DNA of 64,000 nt from Pleurodeles waltl (Eukaryota > Chordata > Amphibia > Caudata > Salamandridae), in the NCBI RefSeq assembly GCF_031143425.1, contig NC_090444.1, positions 1,311,935,324 through 1,311,999,323 on the forward strand, given 5' to 3'. Of this stretch, positions 1-10,593 are shown piece by piece. How positions within the stretch are numbered: the stretch's first letter is position 1; each line of letters starts with the position of its first letter. The translations under genes and the position numbers were made by a program. The notes beneath the pieces are model-generated. The model made no database searches and had not been told where the DNA came from. It saw only the letters and a list, made by a program, of their open reading frames with translations.

Positions 1-2690
1 GGCACTGCCATTGGGCACAACCTTGACGCATGGTGGACTGTACCTCATGTATGGCACATACATGTTGGCTGTGGAGTGGCCAATAGGTTGCCAGACAAAT
101 TTAGCAGCTATTGGTGCAGAATCACTATCCAAACACATGACCCATTGTCGGGATCTAAGAATTTAATGGGACAATGTACCACCAAATAGTCTGGGTGGAA
201 TGTAGGCAGAGTGTTACACTCCCTATGTATATACGATGCACACATGTCACACATATGCTGTCTTGACACATGCCTACAGCAAATCCAGATAAACATAGGA
301 AGACTGATGTAAGGGTGTATGTCCCAGATAGCAACGGGTTTGCCAGTATCAACAATGCTTGACCTGTGTCAGCATGTTTAACTAGTATGTTCTGTATAAC
401 ATCAGACAGCAATACACACCACTCATTATCACACACATGATAGGACAAGTGCATGGAAGCAACAGTAGCAAATGATCACATACATGTTTTGGGCTCCAAC
501 ATCGCAATAAGGTGTTGGATGCGCAACTATGTCCAGCATTGTTCAGCAATGTCAGAGACCCAACATTAAACTGAGTGGGAGTAGACCTAGCCATATTTGT
601 TGCATTCGGCTAATGAAAAGTACAACACTGAAATGATTTCACACCTCAACATCATTCATTCATGGTAAGAATTACCTATGTTGTGGCATACTGGCAGAAA
701 TGCACACCCATGTTCAACGGAGGATGTGGATGGACAGCTTAGAGATACCCACAGATACTTGCAAATACATCACAGGGGTCACTTGGAGACAACACAAGTA
801 CTGTGGTAGGTGTAATGTCATGTGTGAGTGGCACTCATTACATCTCACAAATGCTGTCAATGAGACTGTAACTATCAAGTAGCCAGTAGTAGGAGATGTG
901 TACATCTACAAATTACACAAGTCACATGTAGCATCCTGTCCATGTATGACCAGAGAATGTTGCTCTAGAAGATGTGTGCAAAGTGCCAGCAGCCTAATTA
1001 ATGGGAGCAATGTAGGAGACGATACATACCTTACCAGTGATGTAAGAAAACATGGAGAAGGAACACACATAGACCAATACTGACTGTGCAATACATCAGT
1101 CTACATGTCAACATTTAACATATGTACAGAAAGGGTGGCCAGGTCAGTACATAACCTAGTTATGTTTGCCACTACCATATCCTGGTATTTGCCCATTGCA
1201 TGCCCCCATGACAGGAAGCAATGACAGGCAACACCATCTGTACCCTGGCACATTCCCAAAATTGAAGTCACAACAGATATACAACCCCTAAACAAAACAA
1301 GCTGCACATGGAAACAACTAAGGACATCTAATAATGAAATGTCCTACAGTGCAAGCACCCAGTCCTCTGTACATGAGAAGGGAAGGCTAACATCAAGTAC
1401 TGCTGAGGAAAATGTGATATCCAGGTCTGTTTGATTACAATTGTGCATGTGTCTGTCTGCAGGGGAGTGTGCATAGTTCTGCTAAGTTGCAATCATGAAG
1501 AGTCTAGCTCTCCGCTCAACCCACACACCACTGCTCTGGCTAAATAAATGTATGATATTGTCAGGGGTCTGATGCATGTGCTAAGGCTGAGTAAACTGGA
1601 GCTCTGTTAACATGCCCCTTCACATGCAACCATGGGTTTGTATTGCCATACAAACTCACACAGTTGTGATGAAGAGTATGCTGGCATCTATACCAGACTG
1701 CAACTCTGCTACACTGTGGTATGTCATTGTATGTGGCAGTCATAACAAAGATGATGTAGACAAACGTGAGTGCCTAGTTCGAGGCACACATCTACCACTA
1801 TAATGTCTCAGGCATGGTAATGTTTATGGATTCTGAACAAAAGGCAACCTAGCACAAAAGTAAGGACATAGGTATCACAAGATCGGTGACTGTAAGAAAT
1901 GACCTTCACATGTGTTCCGACATACGGAAACATAGGTGGCAGTGATGTAACTGCACATGCATTTATCAAATGCTAACGTGTCCATGCAGGTAGATAGTAT
2001 TGTGAGGTTTCACATCCCTTGAACACACCACTGTGGTCATTTTATAGAAATGACACTACACATGTCTTTACATACACAGCATATACCAGCCTTCAGAAAA
2101 ACATCTCTACGTACCATCTCCTACAAATAAGATGCATGGGGAACTATATGCCACACGTGTAGCAGAGCATCATGAAGTAAAATCCACCACAGAGTGGACA
2201 CACACGCACACGCAAATTGCCAGGGGTAACGTGGGGTCAACCAAGTCCTAGTCTACTGCATATTCTGAATGCAAATTGTCATGGTTGTTACATGCCTTAT
2301 GTGTTGGACATAGGCCTTTATATATATTGTGTTGTTGGAATGTGTACATTTGTATCTCAGATAACAATGTAGTCCTCCCACAAATTAGTATTCAAACACA
2401 TATGTACACACCTAGCACACATGTGCCAACATGTATGTGGACACAGCATAGCTACACATGCACATATGCACAAGGTATTAGTAATCGCATGCAGCAGACT
2501 CATAGACAAACCGATGTATTCAACATACCAATGTTACTGTTATGACACTAATCAATAGTTCCGCACATGTACCCATACTACATATTCAACTCTGTAGCAC
2601 AACTCATGTGACATGGTAAGTGAAACAGGGTGCACTCAAGGCCTACAATGCAAAATTCCATCCAATCCCGTCATGCATAAAAAAAAAAAT
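1..2690. other. Unassigned AT-rich sequence, no gene seen
   Basis: No open frame here shows a recognisable domain, splice-bounded exon or transposon motif. The sequence is rich in short words such as ACACATGT and has many TG/CA dinucleotides, as expected from CpG decay of old repeats. It may be the internal part of an old Harbinger element whose accessory gene lies downstream, but nothing in the sequence proves this. Confidence 0.5.
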
Positions 2691-3100
2691 GACGCAAATG
2701 CATCATATCTCCATTCTGCAATGTCAGTAAAATGATGCCTGGGCCCTGAGCATCTATCCCATGTTCACACTGCTTTTAATGCACCATGGTGAAAAATTGA
2801 CGCATGACAATCATGTGTCAATAGTTTTCACGCATACGCGTGTACCATACAATTCTCCTAATCTAAAAGATTCCTAGCCCCTGAACGTCTATCGCACGTC
2901 CACAGTCAATTTCAATTACCATAGTGAAAAAATGACGCTTGACCGCCATGCGCAATTTCTTATACGCATATACCATACAATTCTCCTAAGCTAAAAGAAG
3001 CCTAGCCTCTGAATGTTTATCACATGTCCACAGGCAATTTCACGCTAAATGGGGAAAATTTGACGCATGACCGTCATGCATCAAAAAAGACGCATGACTA
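2690..3100. repeat. Tandem repeat, three units of about 130 bp with TGACGCA motifs
   Basis: A block beginning with a CTGAGCATCTATC-like phrase recurs at 2746, 2881 and 3009, giving periods of 135 and 128 bp. Each unit shares the phrases ACCATACAATTCTCCTAA and TGACGCATGAC or close variants. The last unit holds an imperfect inverted repeat, TGACGCATGAC against GTCATGCATCA. The units are about 75-85% alike by eye. Repeated short motifs like these are typical of subterminal transposase- or accessory-binding arrays in DNA transposons; assigning them to Harbinger is inference from the downstream fragments. Confidence 0.65.
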
Positions 3101-3170
3101 GAAATGTAATGCACAGGCCCAGGAAGTGATGAAACAGGACATCCTGCCTGCAAGCATGGTACAGTGAGTC

Positions 3171-3196
3171 CACTTTCACTTTCACTTTCACTTCAG
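3171..3196 (-). promoter_or_regulatory. (AAGTGA)n hexamer array resembling interferon-response elements
   Basis: Four direct copies of a CACTTT hexamer lie on the plus strand, which reads as GAAAGT repeats on the minus strand. The minus strand matches the ISRE core GAAANNGAAA more than once. A function as an IRF-binding site is inference only. A simple-sequence origin is the alternative. Confidence 0.35.
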
Positions 3197-3584
3197 TCTT
3201 ACTGTCTGTGACTGCGTGAGGGTGTGTGGAGCTGGTGCTGCAGGGGTTTTGGAGTGTTTATTGTGCTGTGTCCTGAAGCTGTTGTGTTTTATTTGTCTTT
3301 AAACCTGCCTTTTGTAGTGTAAGTGTTCTGTTTCTGTCTGTGTATTGTGGGGTGTTTGTCTGGGGTAGTATAGTTGTTGGGGTAGTTGTTGGGAATTATT
3401 CTTTTTGGGTGAACTGCATTTGCAGTCCAGTATATCTGGGAAAGGGAGGATTGTGATGATGTTGGTTGATGACCTGGGGGTTTTTATATGGTTGGTACAG
3501 CACTACCTTACCATGATGCTGATACTGGGTGGCTGTGTCATTCAAAGCTACCCTACAGAGGCAAGGAGGCTGGGATAGGGCAAG

Positions 3585-3715
3585 GTGCTCTACCACCTAA
3601 CAAGAATGTTTGCGACAGGAAGGAAAGACCACCAACTGAAGCATCACTGGGCAGACCTCATTACAAGGGAGCAAGATCTGCTGGATCATCTGGGCATTGA
3701 GATTGTATGGAAATT
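3585..3715 (+). pseudogene. Possible SANT/Myb-like accessory fragment of a Harbinger element
   Basis: The plus-strand frame starting at the ATG near 3607 has an unusually charged, helical composition, with the segments FATGRKDHQLKHHW and LITREQDLLDHLGIEI. These resemble the third helix and tail of trihelix/SANT-like DNA-binding domains found in PIF/Harbinger accessory proteins. It is short, has no full domain and ends near a weak GT. It could pair with the coiled-coil exon at 7868-8074 on the same strand, the intervening sequence then being intron plus a MITE insertion. Recognition is tentative. Confidence 0.3.
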
Positions 3716-4427
3716 GGATACTTACCATCTGCTCCACCAAAGCCCATTTTTTGCATGTGCATAATAGTTTCAGATATGGTTAAGTGCTGCTTGTCATGGT
3801 TATGGATCTTGGCATGTCATATGCTATCTGTATGAAGAGCCCCAGCACCACCTTAGACCTGCAAATCAAATGTACAGTAATGAAGCCAAGGCAGGGCAGA
3901 TGTACCATTTTCCATGCACAACCATTACAAAGTGTTGTGATGCATGCATAGGGCAACTTTGTATTGAGCAGCACAAAATGAGGCCTGCATCATGTATGGG
4001 AGAGGGTCCCAAAACCTGCTTGGGAGGCAAATGCATAAGCCACTGGGAAAATGAGAAATATTACAAGTTCCATATTTCATGCACTCTGAATGGCTGCAGA
4101 GAGCAGGTGTGATATGGGTGCATATAAATGTATGTGTTACAACTTCTGCTGAGTACATCATTTACCTACACATAAACAGATGCAGTTGGACCCTACCTGC
4201 AAAATGCTGTGCCTTAATTCTCATTAAGCGCACACATGGAGGGGGTAAGGGTTGCACCGAGGACCACAAGGACTGTATTGATGCAATGGTGCTGCACCAC
4301 TGTTGTTTTATCGGCCCCTTTGTGTCATTGGCCAAGGCCATGTAAGGGAGCTTGACCATTCACTCGGTCCAGACTACTAGCACTTTCCTCTTCCTGTGCA
4401 TTGTGTATCACATACACCCCAAACTAT
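3716..4427. other. No gene seen
   Basis: Only short open frames without recognisable domains occur on either strand. If the flanking accessory fragments belong together, this stretch would be intronic. Confidence 0.5.
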
Positions 4428-5055
4428 GGGGGTGATTCCAACTCTGGTGGGCGGCGGTAGCCGGCCGCCAGGCGGGAACCGGCATTTGGCCACCATGCAG
4501 CCAAAATACCGCTGCCCCCATTCCAACATTCCCGCTGGGCCGTCAGGCGCTAACCATGTTAGCGCCCGCCGGCCCAGCGGGAATGAGGCCGCAACACAGG
4601 AGCCAGCTCCGAATGGAGCCGGCGGTGTTGCGGCGGTGCGACGGGTGCAGTTGCACCCGTCGCGCTTTTTACTGTCTGCTAGGCAGACAGTGAAAAGCTG
4701 TCCGGGGCCCTGTTAGGGGGCCCCTGCACTGCCCATGCCACTGGCATGGGCAGTGCAGGGCCCCCAGGGGCCCCAGGACACCCCTTACCGCCAGCCTCTT
4801 CCTAGCGGTGAAAACCGCCAGAAACAGGCTGGGGGTACGGGGGTCAGAATCCCCAGGGCAGCGCTGCTTGCAGCGCTGCCCTGGTGGATTCTCCCAGCCG
4901 GGGCAAAAACGGCAGAATACCGCCGGCCCCGGCAGGGCGACCGCGGCTTTACCGCCGTGGTCAGAATGGCATGGGAAGCACCACCAGCCTGTTGGCGGTG
5001 CTTCCGTCATTCGTGACCCTGGCGGTCCAAGACCGGCAGGGTCAGAATGACCCCC
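4428..5055. mobile_element. PIF/Harbinger-type foldback MITE (copy A)
   Basis: This 628-bp non-autonomous element begins GGGGGTGATTCCAAC and ends GGGTCAGAATGACCCCC. The ends are imperfect terminal inverted repeats, flanked by the direct 3-bp repeat TAT at 4425-4427 and 5056-5058. The interior is GC-rich and highly self-complementary, with hairpins at 4724-4758 and 4853-4884 and a GCTGGGCCG...CGGCCCAGC stem near 4530-4580. The same family recurs in opposite orientation at 11979-12563. Open frames inside it are by-products of the GC-rich palindromes, not genes. The superfamily call rests on the 3-bp duplication and similarity of the ends to the Harbinger at 38133. Confidence 0.8.
4724..4758. 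repeat. Perfect 35-nt palindromic hairpin in MITE A
   Basis: CCTGCACTGCCCATGCCA and its exact reverse complement are separated by a single base. The same palindrome is found in MITE B near 12274-12313, so it is a conserved structural part of the family. Confidence 0.85.
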
Positions 5056-6240
5056 TATGTCTGTTACCACAAACATGCTGAGTTAGTTCCACAGGCCTGT
5101 AGCTTCTCACTAACAGCATGGGGCTGCCCTGTATCTGCTCCATCACTGGCACATTACTCAGTAACCTGCACCAACAAATGCATCTCTGGACACAGAGAAA
5201 GTGTCTGTGTTGAGGCATATGTCTATGCCCATGTTCTCATCCCTCTCTGGACAAATAATGTTATACCATGCCAATAATGGCTCGCCACACAATATTGGCA
5301 ATACATCCATAATTTCAATCAATCAGTGTGCAGGTAGGTACAACTATTTTCACATGAGTAAACTCCAATAGCATTATTGATTGTGTGTGTGCCTTGTGAT
5401 GGCACACCCATATTACTTACTGAACACAAGGATGTATCAAGGCATTCCTCAACACTTTGGAATACACACACAACCCCTGAGTAGTTGTTTGTAAGTTTGC
5501 TGTGAAAATGAGGTAGATGTCTACAACATCTGGGGCACGCTCAAATGCTATTGGTGTCACAATGAGATAGCCACTGGTAGAAATGTGGTTTCTGGCAGTC
5601 TAGGGTATGCATCTAAGCCAGGCAGAACCCACCCACTCTAATAAGGGCGAGGGAGTTACACTCCCAAGATAACCCCTGCTCACCCCCTTGGAAGCTTGGC
5701 ACGAGCAGTCAGGCCTATTCCAGAGGCAATATGTAAAGCGTTTGCACAACACACACAACATATGTGACACAATATCCCCACCACAAAGGAAACCCAACAT
5801 CCAGTTATATAAAAATAAACTGTATTGTACACAACATCATTAGACCAAACACATCAGTAATACCCTGCAACCCAAGCAGTTGTCAGAACTTTACACAGTA
5901 CTATTACTCTGCGAAATCAGCAGTAATCACATAAAACATATAGGTTACCGGTTATCCTGCAACATAAGCAGTAGTCAGGTAAAATTGACCAAAATGCACA
6001 TGTCACGGAAAAAGCACATATTAACAGAAAGGCATAAGATTACAGTAAACACGTTACTAAAAATGCACTTGCCCTAGTAAACATACCATAAATGCCCATA
6101 ACAGGAACATTAGAAAATACATGGCAAGTCATGAAAACATATCACCATAAATGTATGGGTTATAGTAAAACACATTACCAATAATAAACATGTCCTAGTA
6201 GATACCTTACAACGAAATGCCAGGACATCATTATGGATGT
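5056..6240. other. No gene seen
   Basis: AT-rich sequence with short frames only. A run of TTAC/GTAA-rich text at about 5880-6200 has no recognised feature. Confidence 0.5.
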
Positions 6241-6244
6241 GTTC

Positions 6245-6826
6245 TCACCTCCACTGTACCCAAGTGGCAGTAAATCCCAGCCCCCTAGACGTCCTGTAGG
6301 AGCTCATGTGCTCCTCTGGCCAGGGATCCGATAAATGTGGCGATGCAGGGTAACTTTGGGCAGGCGGGGGACCTGCTATATGCCCATGAAAGGATGATCT
6401 GATGCATTTCAGGGGTGCGCCCTGTCCCATACACTTCCGGAGGCCACGTGTCTCCCACCACAGGGGGCATTCCCCTTCCTTCATGGGGCCCTCCGAGGCC
6501 CGGCTCTTCTCCTTTGCGGTGGACCTTGCCTTCGGGGGTCCCCGCGTGAGGCTACTCACACTGTCTGCAGTCACAGTCGCCTGTGTCATCGAGTCAGCTG
6601 CAGAAAAAAAAAACACCTTTCCCAGCAAGCTGCGCTCCTCCTGGACTGCAGCTGGGGCTTCACCGGGCCTCCTGCATCCTCGGGCTGGGCCTCTCTTCTC
6701 TCTTCCGTCATCACCTGCCCTCTCACTGGAAGCCAGCTTCCTCCTTTTCCGCGACTCGACCGCAACAGCACCATGCTCAGGAATGGATGCCTGATTCATC
6801 CGACAACAGATCTCAGCAGTTTTCAC
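6245..6826 (-). CDS. Unrecognised 193-aa open frame, basic and Ser/Pro-rich
   Basis: This is the longest uninterrupted frame in the first 10 kb and it lies in an island more GC-rich than its surroundings. The predicted protein starts MKTAEICCRMNQ and has a basic cluster (ESRKRRKLASSE). It is low-complexity, and I see no known fold, signal peptide or membrane span. The opposite strand also has a 130-aa frame, so the openness may be compositional. It could be an exon of a transposon accessory protein. I do not recognise it. Confidence 0.2.
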   Translation of the reverse strand: MKTAEICCRMNQASIPEHGAVAVESRKRRKLASSERAGDDGREKRGPARGCRRPGEAPAAVQEERSLLGKVFFFSAADSMTQATVTADSVSSLTRGPPKARSTAKEKSRASEGPMKEGECPLWWETRGLRKCMGQGAPLKCIRSSFHGHIAGPPPAQSYPASPHLSDPWPEEHMSSYRTSRGLGFTATWVQWR

Positions 6827-7640
6827 AAAATGGTTCTGCCACTATATTTGTGAGTGATGTAGGTCACATCACATATGCATATGATGTAAATGCTGTGTGA
6901 GTACCTGGTACTTTGATGATGTCTGACATGCATGTGCAAATGATGCACAATGTATCAGGATACTGTTGAAGCACCCAGTGCAGTCTCAAACTCATTGTGG
7001 GCCTAAGGGCACCCATACATCCACCATGTAAGTGCAGTTTAACACATTCAGCAGGACATAGCACAGGTTGGGGGCTTCAGTTCTGTAATGTGAAGACAAA
7101 ATTGATGTGCAGTTAAGGCTTTGGCCAAACTTTGTGGGTACATTGCATCAATTGTACTTTTGGGCACATCATGGGCATTGGCGTGCCCCCTTGTAAAATA
7201 TGCTTAGGCCAGGTCTTACACCAGGACACATGAATGATGATTTTCCAAACCTTAGAATAGCCAGTGGGAAGTTACCAGACCCTCCATCATATGGCCCCCA
7301 CTCTGCATCCATGATGAATGGACAAGCTTTGATGTTTCACCAGGAGTGTTAGGGTTATGGATTGCATACACAGCCGCCCTTATGCACAGGCACACAGGAA
7401 ATCCAGACTTGTTGGGGCACGTGATCATCACAAGTTTGACACAAAAGTTGATCATGGACAATTTTGTTCAATCAGCTCTGGGTCCTGTTGGTTAACAATG
7501 GATAGTTGCCATCCCAGTGACATGTACATGATACTGTAGATGGCTGCTAGTAAATAGTCATAGATGAGGAGTAAGTCAGTATTGAGGAATGTGTGTTATG
7601 TGGAGTTGCAGTGTACATAATATGTCTGTACAACCTCCAC
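6827..7640. other. No gene seen
   Basis: Short frames only and no recognised repeat boundary. If the plus-strand accessory model is right, this is intron sequence. Confidence 0.45.
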
Positions 7641-7867
7641 CCAGTGCTGTAACTGATGCTTGTTTCTCCTCTTATTTCCACTGCCAAAATAACCCCAGAC
7701 GCACGCTTTTCGTAAGAGGTCCGAACACTACCGGCACATAATGGAGGTGGAAGTAGGATACCACCGAATGGGAAGGAGGTTCCACAGTAAGAAGGCATCT
7801 GGGGAAAGGTGGGCATTTGCACATTGTGGACTGCCACACAAGGACACTGTAGGGAAAAACATTAGGG

Positions 7868-8074
7868 GTGCAGGTGGCCACAACCAGTCCAAGGCCCTCC
7901 ACATCAGCTGCACCAGCCAGGAGCCAGGCACAAGCTCATCCACCTGCGACAGTTGTTGCTATCCAATTTGAACTGGACATGGCCAAGATTTTTGCCAGAC
8001 TTGAAAACTTGGAGGAGAGTGCTGAGAACCGGGTTGTAATACATCAAAAAGAAACTGAAGAAATAAAGAATTGA
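7868..8074 (+). pseudogene. Coiled-coil C-terminal tail of a transposon accessory protein
   Basis: The frame encodes an Ala/Pro/Ser-rich stretch followed by a heptad-like charged helix (FELDMAKIFARLENLEESAE, then IHQKETEEIKN) and a stop. This architecture, a low-complexity linker then a short terminal coiled coil, is typical of SANT/Myb-like proteins encoded by Harbinger elements. Upstream text at 7640-7867 looks exonic but has stops in this frame, so at least one frameshift separates it from any start. Identity as an accessory protein is inferred from composition. Confidence 0.35.
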
Positions 8075-10094
8075 ACTTAAATTCCAGTTCCTTTCCCTCC
8101 CTTTTACTGTTTTGCATTGTTCTAGATTGGGTTTTAGATGGGTAGTATTAGTTTAGTGTAGGGTAGGCATATGTTAGGTTTAGTATAGTGGGGAGGGTGG
8201 GTTTTGCTTCATTATGGGCGAGCGTAAAGCGCTCCATCCATTCTGTAATCTCTCTTTGGGCTTCAAACCACGCCCATAGTCAGTCACTCACATTGGTTCG
8301 TAGGCTTGCCTTTTAAAATCCGCTTGCTTTCATTTGTGAAAGGCATGCATACGTCATGCCTTTTACGGTGTTTAGCCCACCTACACAGCACCGGTAAACT
8401 ACTAAAAACATCCAAGGCTCGATGTTTTCAGCCTGGGGTCCGGACTACTTCACCTGTTTATTTTTCACGTATCGCGATCGCACTGCATTTTACATAGTGC
8501 GATCGCGCTGTGTTTTTTTTTTTCTTTAATCGGCTCGCTTATGTCAACTTTTTTACTTTTTATTTTCAGTTTGTGTGGCAAAAAAGTCCAGTTAGTTATT
8601 TTCAACGCAAATAGCTCTAACTCGTGCAAACGCGGGAACCATTGCATTGCAAATCCTTGTAAATATGTTGTTTCCCACATCACCGACTGTATCCCAGTAT
8701 CCTCTGCCTTTCAAAAACAATGTATTTTGTTTCTACCCAAAACGCGCTCATCCAATAGGGGCTTTATTGTAAAATCGGATTTCTATTTACCTTTAGTTAC
8801 TGTTCAGCATGCACGGGTGATTTCACCTGTTCTCTGTTGATTTTAGCACAAGGTTTTGGCAGGGTATGTAAACATAAATGACACTCTTATGCTGCTGTCC
8901 CAAGTATGATTGTCTCCCGCAAACAAACTACCGTCCAGCAGTTTAACATTAACATCTAACGTCTATTTAACAATCTTTGCAGAGATGGTAACTTACAGCC
9001 TTTAACACTGGCTGAAGCGTCAGTTCTCTCTTAAGTGTTTTCAACAGTCTCGGCCTTTTGTGCTCGACTGTAACAAAATTCGGTCAAGTTATTTTCAAAG
9101 TATCACTTTGCCTTTGTGAAGTTGATTGCGTGTCTGGGGGTTCTCATAAGTACAGTGGCCAAGTTGGGGAAATGGCCTAGGGTATACTTACTGTCTTGAT
9201 TTCCCAGGTTTACCATGTGCATCCCCTATGACCAAAGAGCTGTCAGATTGTCTGCTACATACCGTCTACTAGTGCATACATTTGCTATCCAGTGTTTCAT
9301 CTATTCACAATGTATATGTATACTTTATCTTGGACAGGTAAATATGATACTTCATCTGTCATTGATAGGGTCCTGCAATTTTATTGTTGAAAAGTGTGGC
9401 ACATCTGACAACAGGCAAATTTGAAACTGTGTCCTGCAACACTGACCATCACTGATAAGGTTAGCTTCTCCTATACCACACAAATAAGTTGTACTGGTAC
9501 TCCCATCTGAGTAAATTACCTTTGACTTGGTTTAGAGCCATACATGCTATATGTCTACTTCAAAGGTTATCTATTTAAAATGTATATAGAATACTCAGTA
9601 AGTTGGTTGTATCCGACAACACCATCATTCATCTTTCTCATGTTAGGATCCTAGCGTGTGGCTTTGTGTCTGAAAGTCATACACTCGTGCTGATATTCTG
9701 TACACATTGACATGGATTGATACAATGCTATATTTTAGCTGAGTGGATGGATCACAGTAAACATAGAAATGCTACATGTGTACAAGGTGCTTTATTTATA
9801 GGTGCAATTGTATTTGTGAATTCTATAGAATGTCCAATTCACACACCCCATGAGTGAACGTTAGCCATATGTAGCACAATTAGAGTTCAGGGTTGAGTGA
9901 CTTGTCATGAGACATGGTTAGGAGTAGTGTGCATTAGTGAGGAGTTAAAAAATGTCCAATTGGTGTAAAAGAGACAATGACAGTACATAGCAGACAAATC
10001 AACAGTGGTTAGGTGAAGAGGGTGCATTTTGTACTGTCACAACACTGGCATGATCTTAAGACCAGAACTAAGGAGAAACTGTCCATGTGGCACA
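8075..10094. other. Unclassified region with one CG-rich hairpin, no gene seen
   Basis: From about 8225 to 9170 the sequence keeps more CpG than its surroundings and contains the hairpin at 8473-8507 followed by a T-rich run. This suggests a repeat family that has decayed less. No open frame has a domain. From 9170 to 10094 the sequence is AT-rich and featureless. Confidence 0.5.
8473..8507. repeat. CG-rich inverted repeat, 12-bp perfect arms
   Basis: CGCGATCGCACT at 8473-8484 is mirrored exactly by AGTGCGATCGCG at 8496-8507 across an 11-nt loop. A run of about 12 T follows within 10 bp. It resembles a hairpin end of a mobile element or a structured RNA 3' end. Function is unknown. Confidence 0.8.
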
Positions 10095-10493
10095 GACTGG
10101 TGCTACCGGGTGCTTTTACTTGCAAATTTTATTACATCTACATCTACATCTTCATCCTCAGTGTGTGGTGCTTCCTGTGCAATGGCTGATGCAGTTGTAG
10201 AGGTAGAAGGAGCCACACACACTTCAGGGGATAGAAATGTCGAGTCAAAGGTCCGGGCAGCATGACATTTGTTGGCAACACATAAGGCATCACTGCAGGA
10301 AGGAGGAGCAGCTGCTTTTCAACACCGCAGCAACATCACAGTGGTAGGCAGCCATGTTTTCCCTAAGGGAGGCCACTTCCTGCTGTATGGACTCCAGGGT
10401 AGTCTGCATGGGAAGCAGCCTAAACCACGACGGTGGAACAACGAGGGTCTTTGCACACGAAAGGGGAACAGCGCTTTCGTGTACAGCAACCCT

Positions 10494-10556
10494 TTTTCCT
10501 CTGCCTTAACCATACATGTCCGGACAACAAACATGCGTGGTTAAGGCAGAGGAAAA
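10494..10556. repeat. Long hairpin, 26-bp arms
   Basis: The arm at 10494-10519 (TTTTCCTCTGCCTTAACC...) pairs with 10531-10556 with only two mismatches around an 11-nt loop. It abuts the G-rich minisatellite and lies inside accessory exon 2. It could be a foldback end of an inserted element. Confidence 0.8.
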
Positions 10557-10593
10557 CAGAGTCTGGATCAGAGAGGACGTGGTCAGGTAAGTG

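Noticed and set aside
4396..5081. Overlapping frames of 60-135 aa on both strands
   Set aside because: All fall in the palindromic GC-rich MITE A. Similar frames in MITE B shift freely and show no coding constraint.
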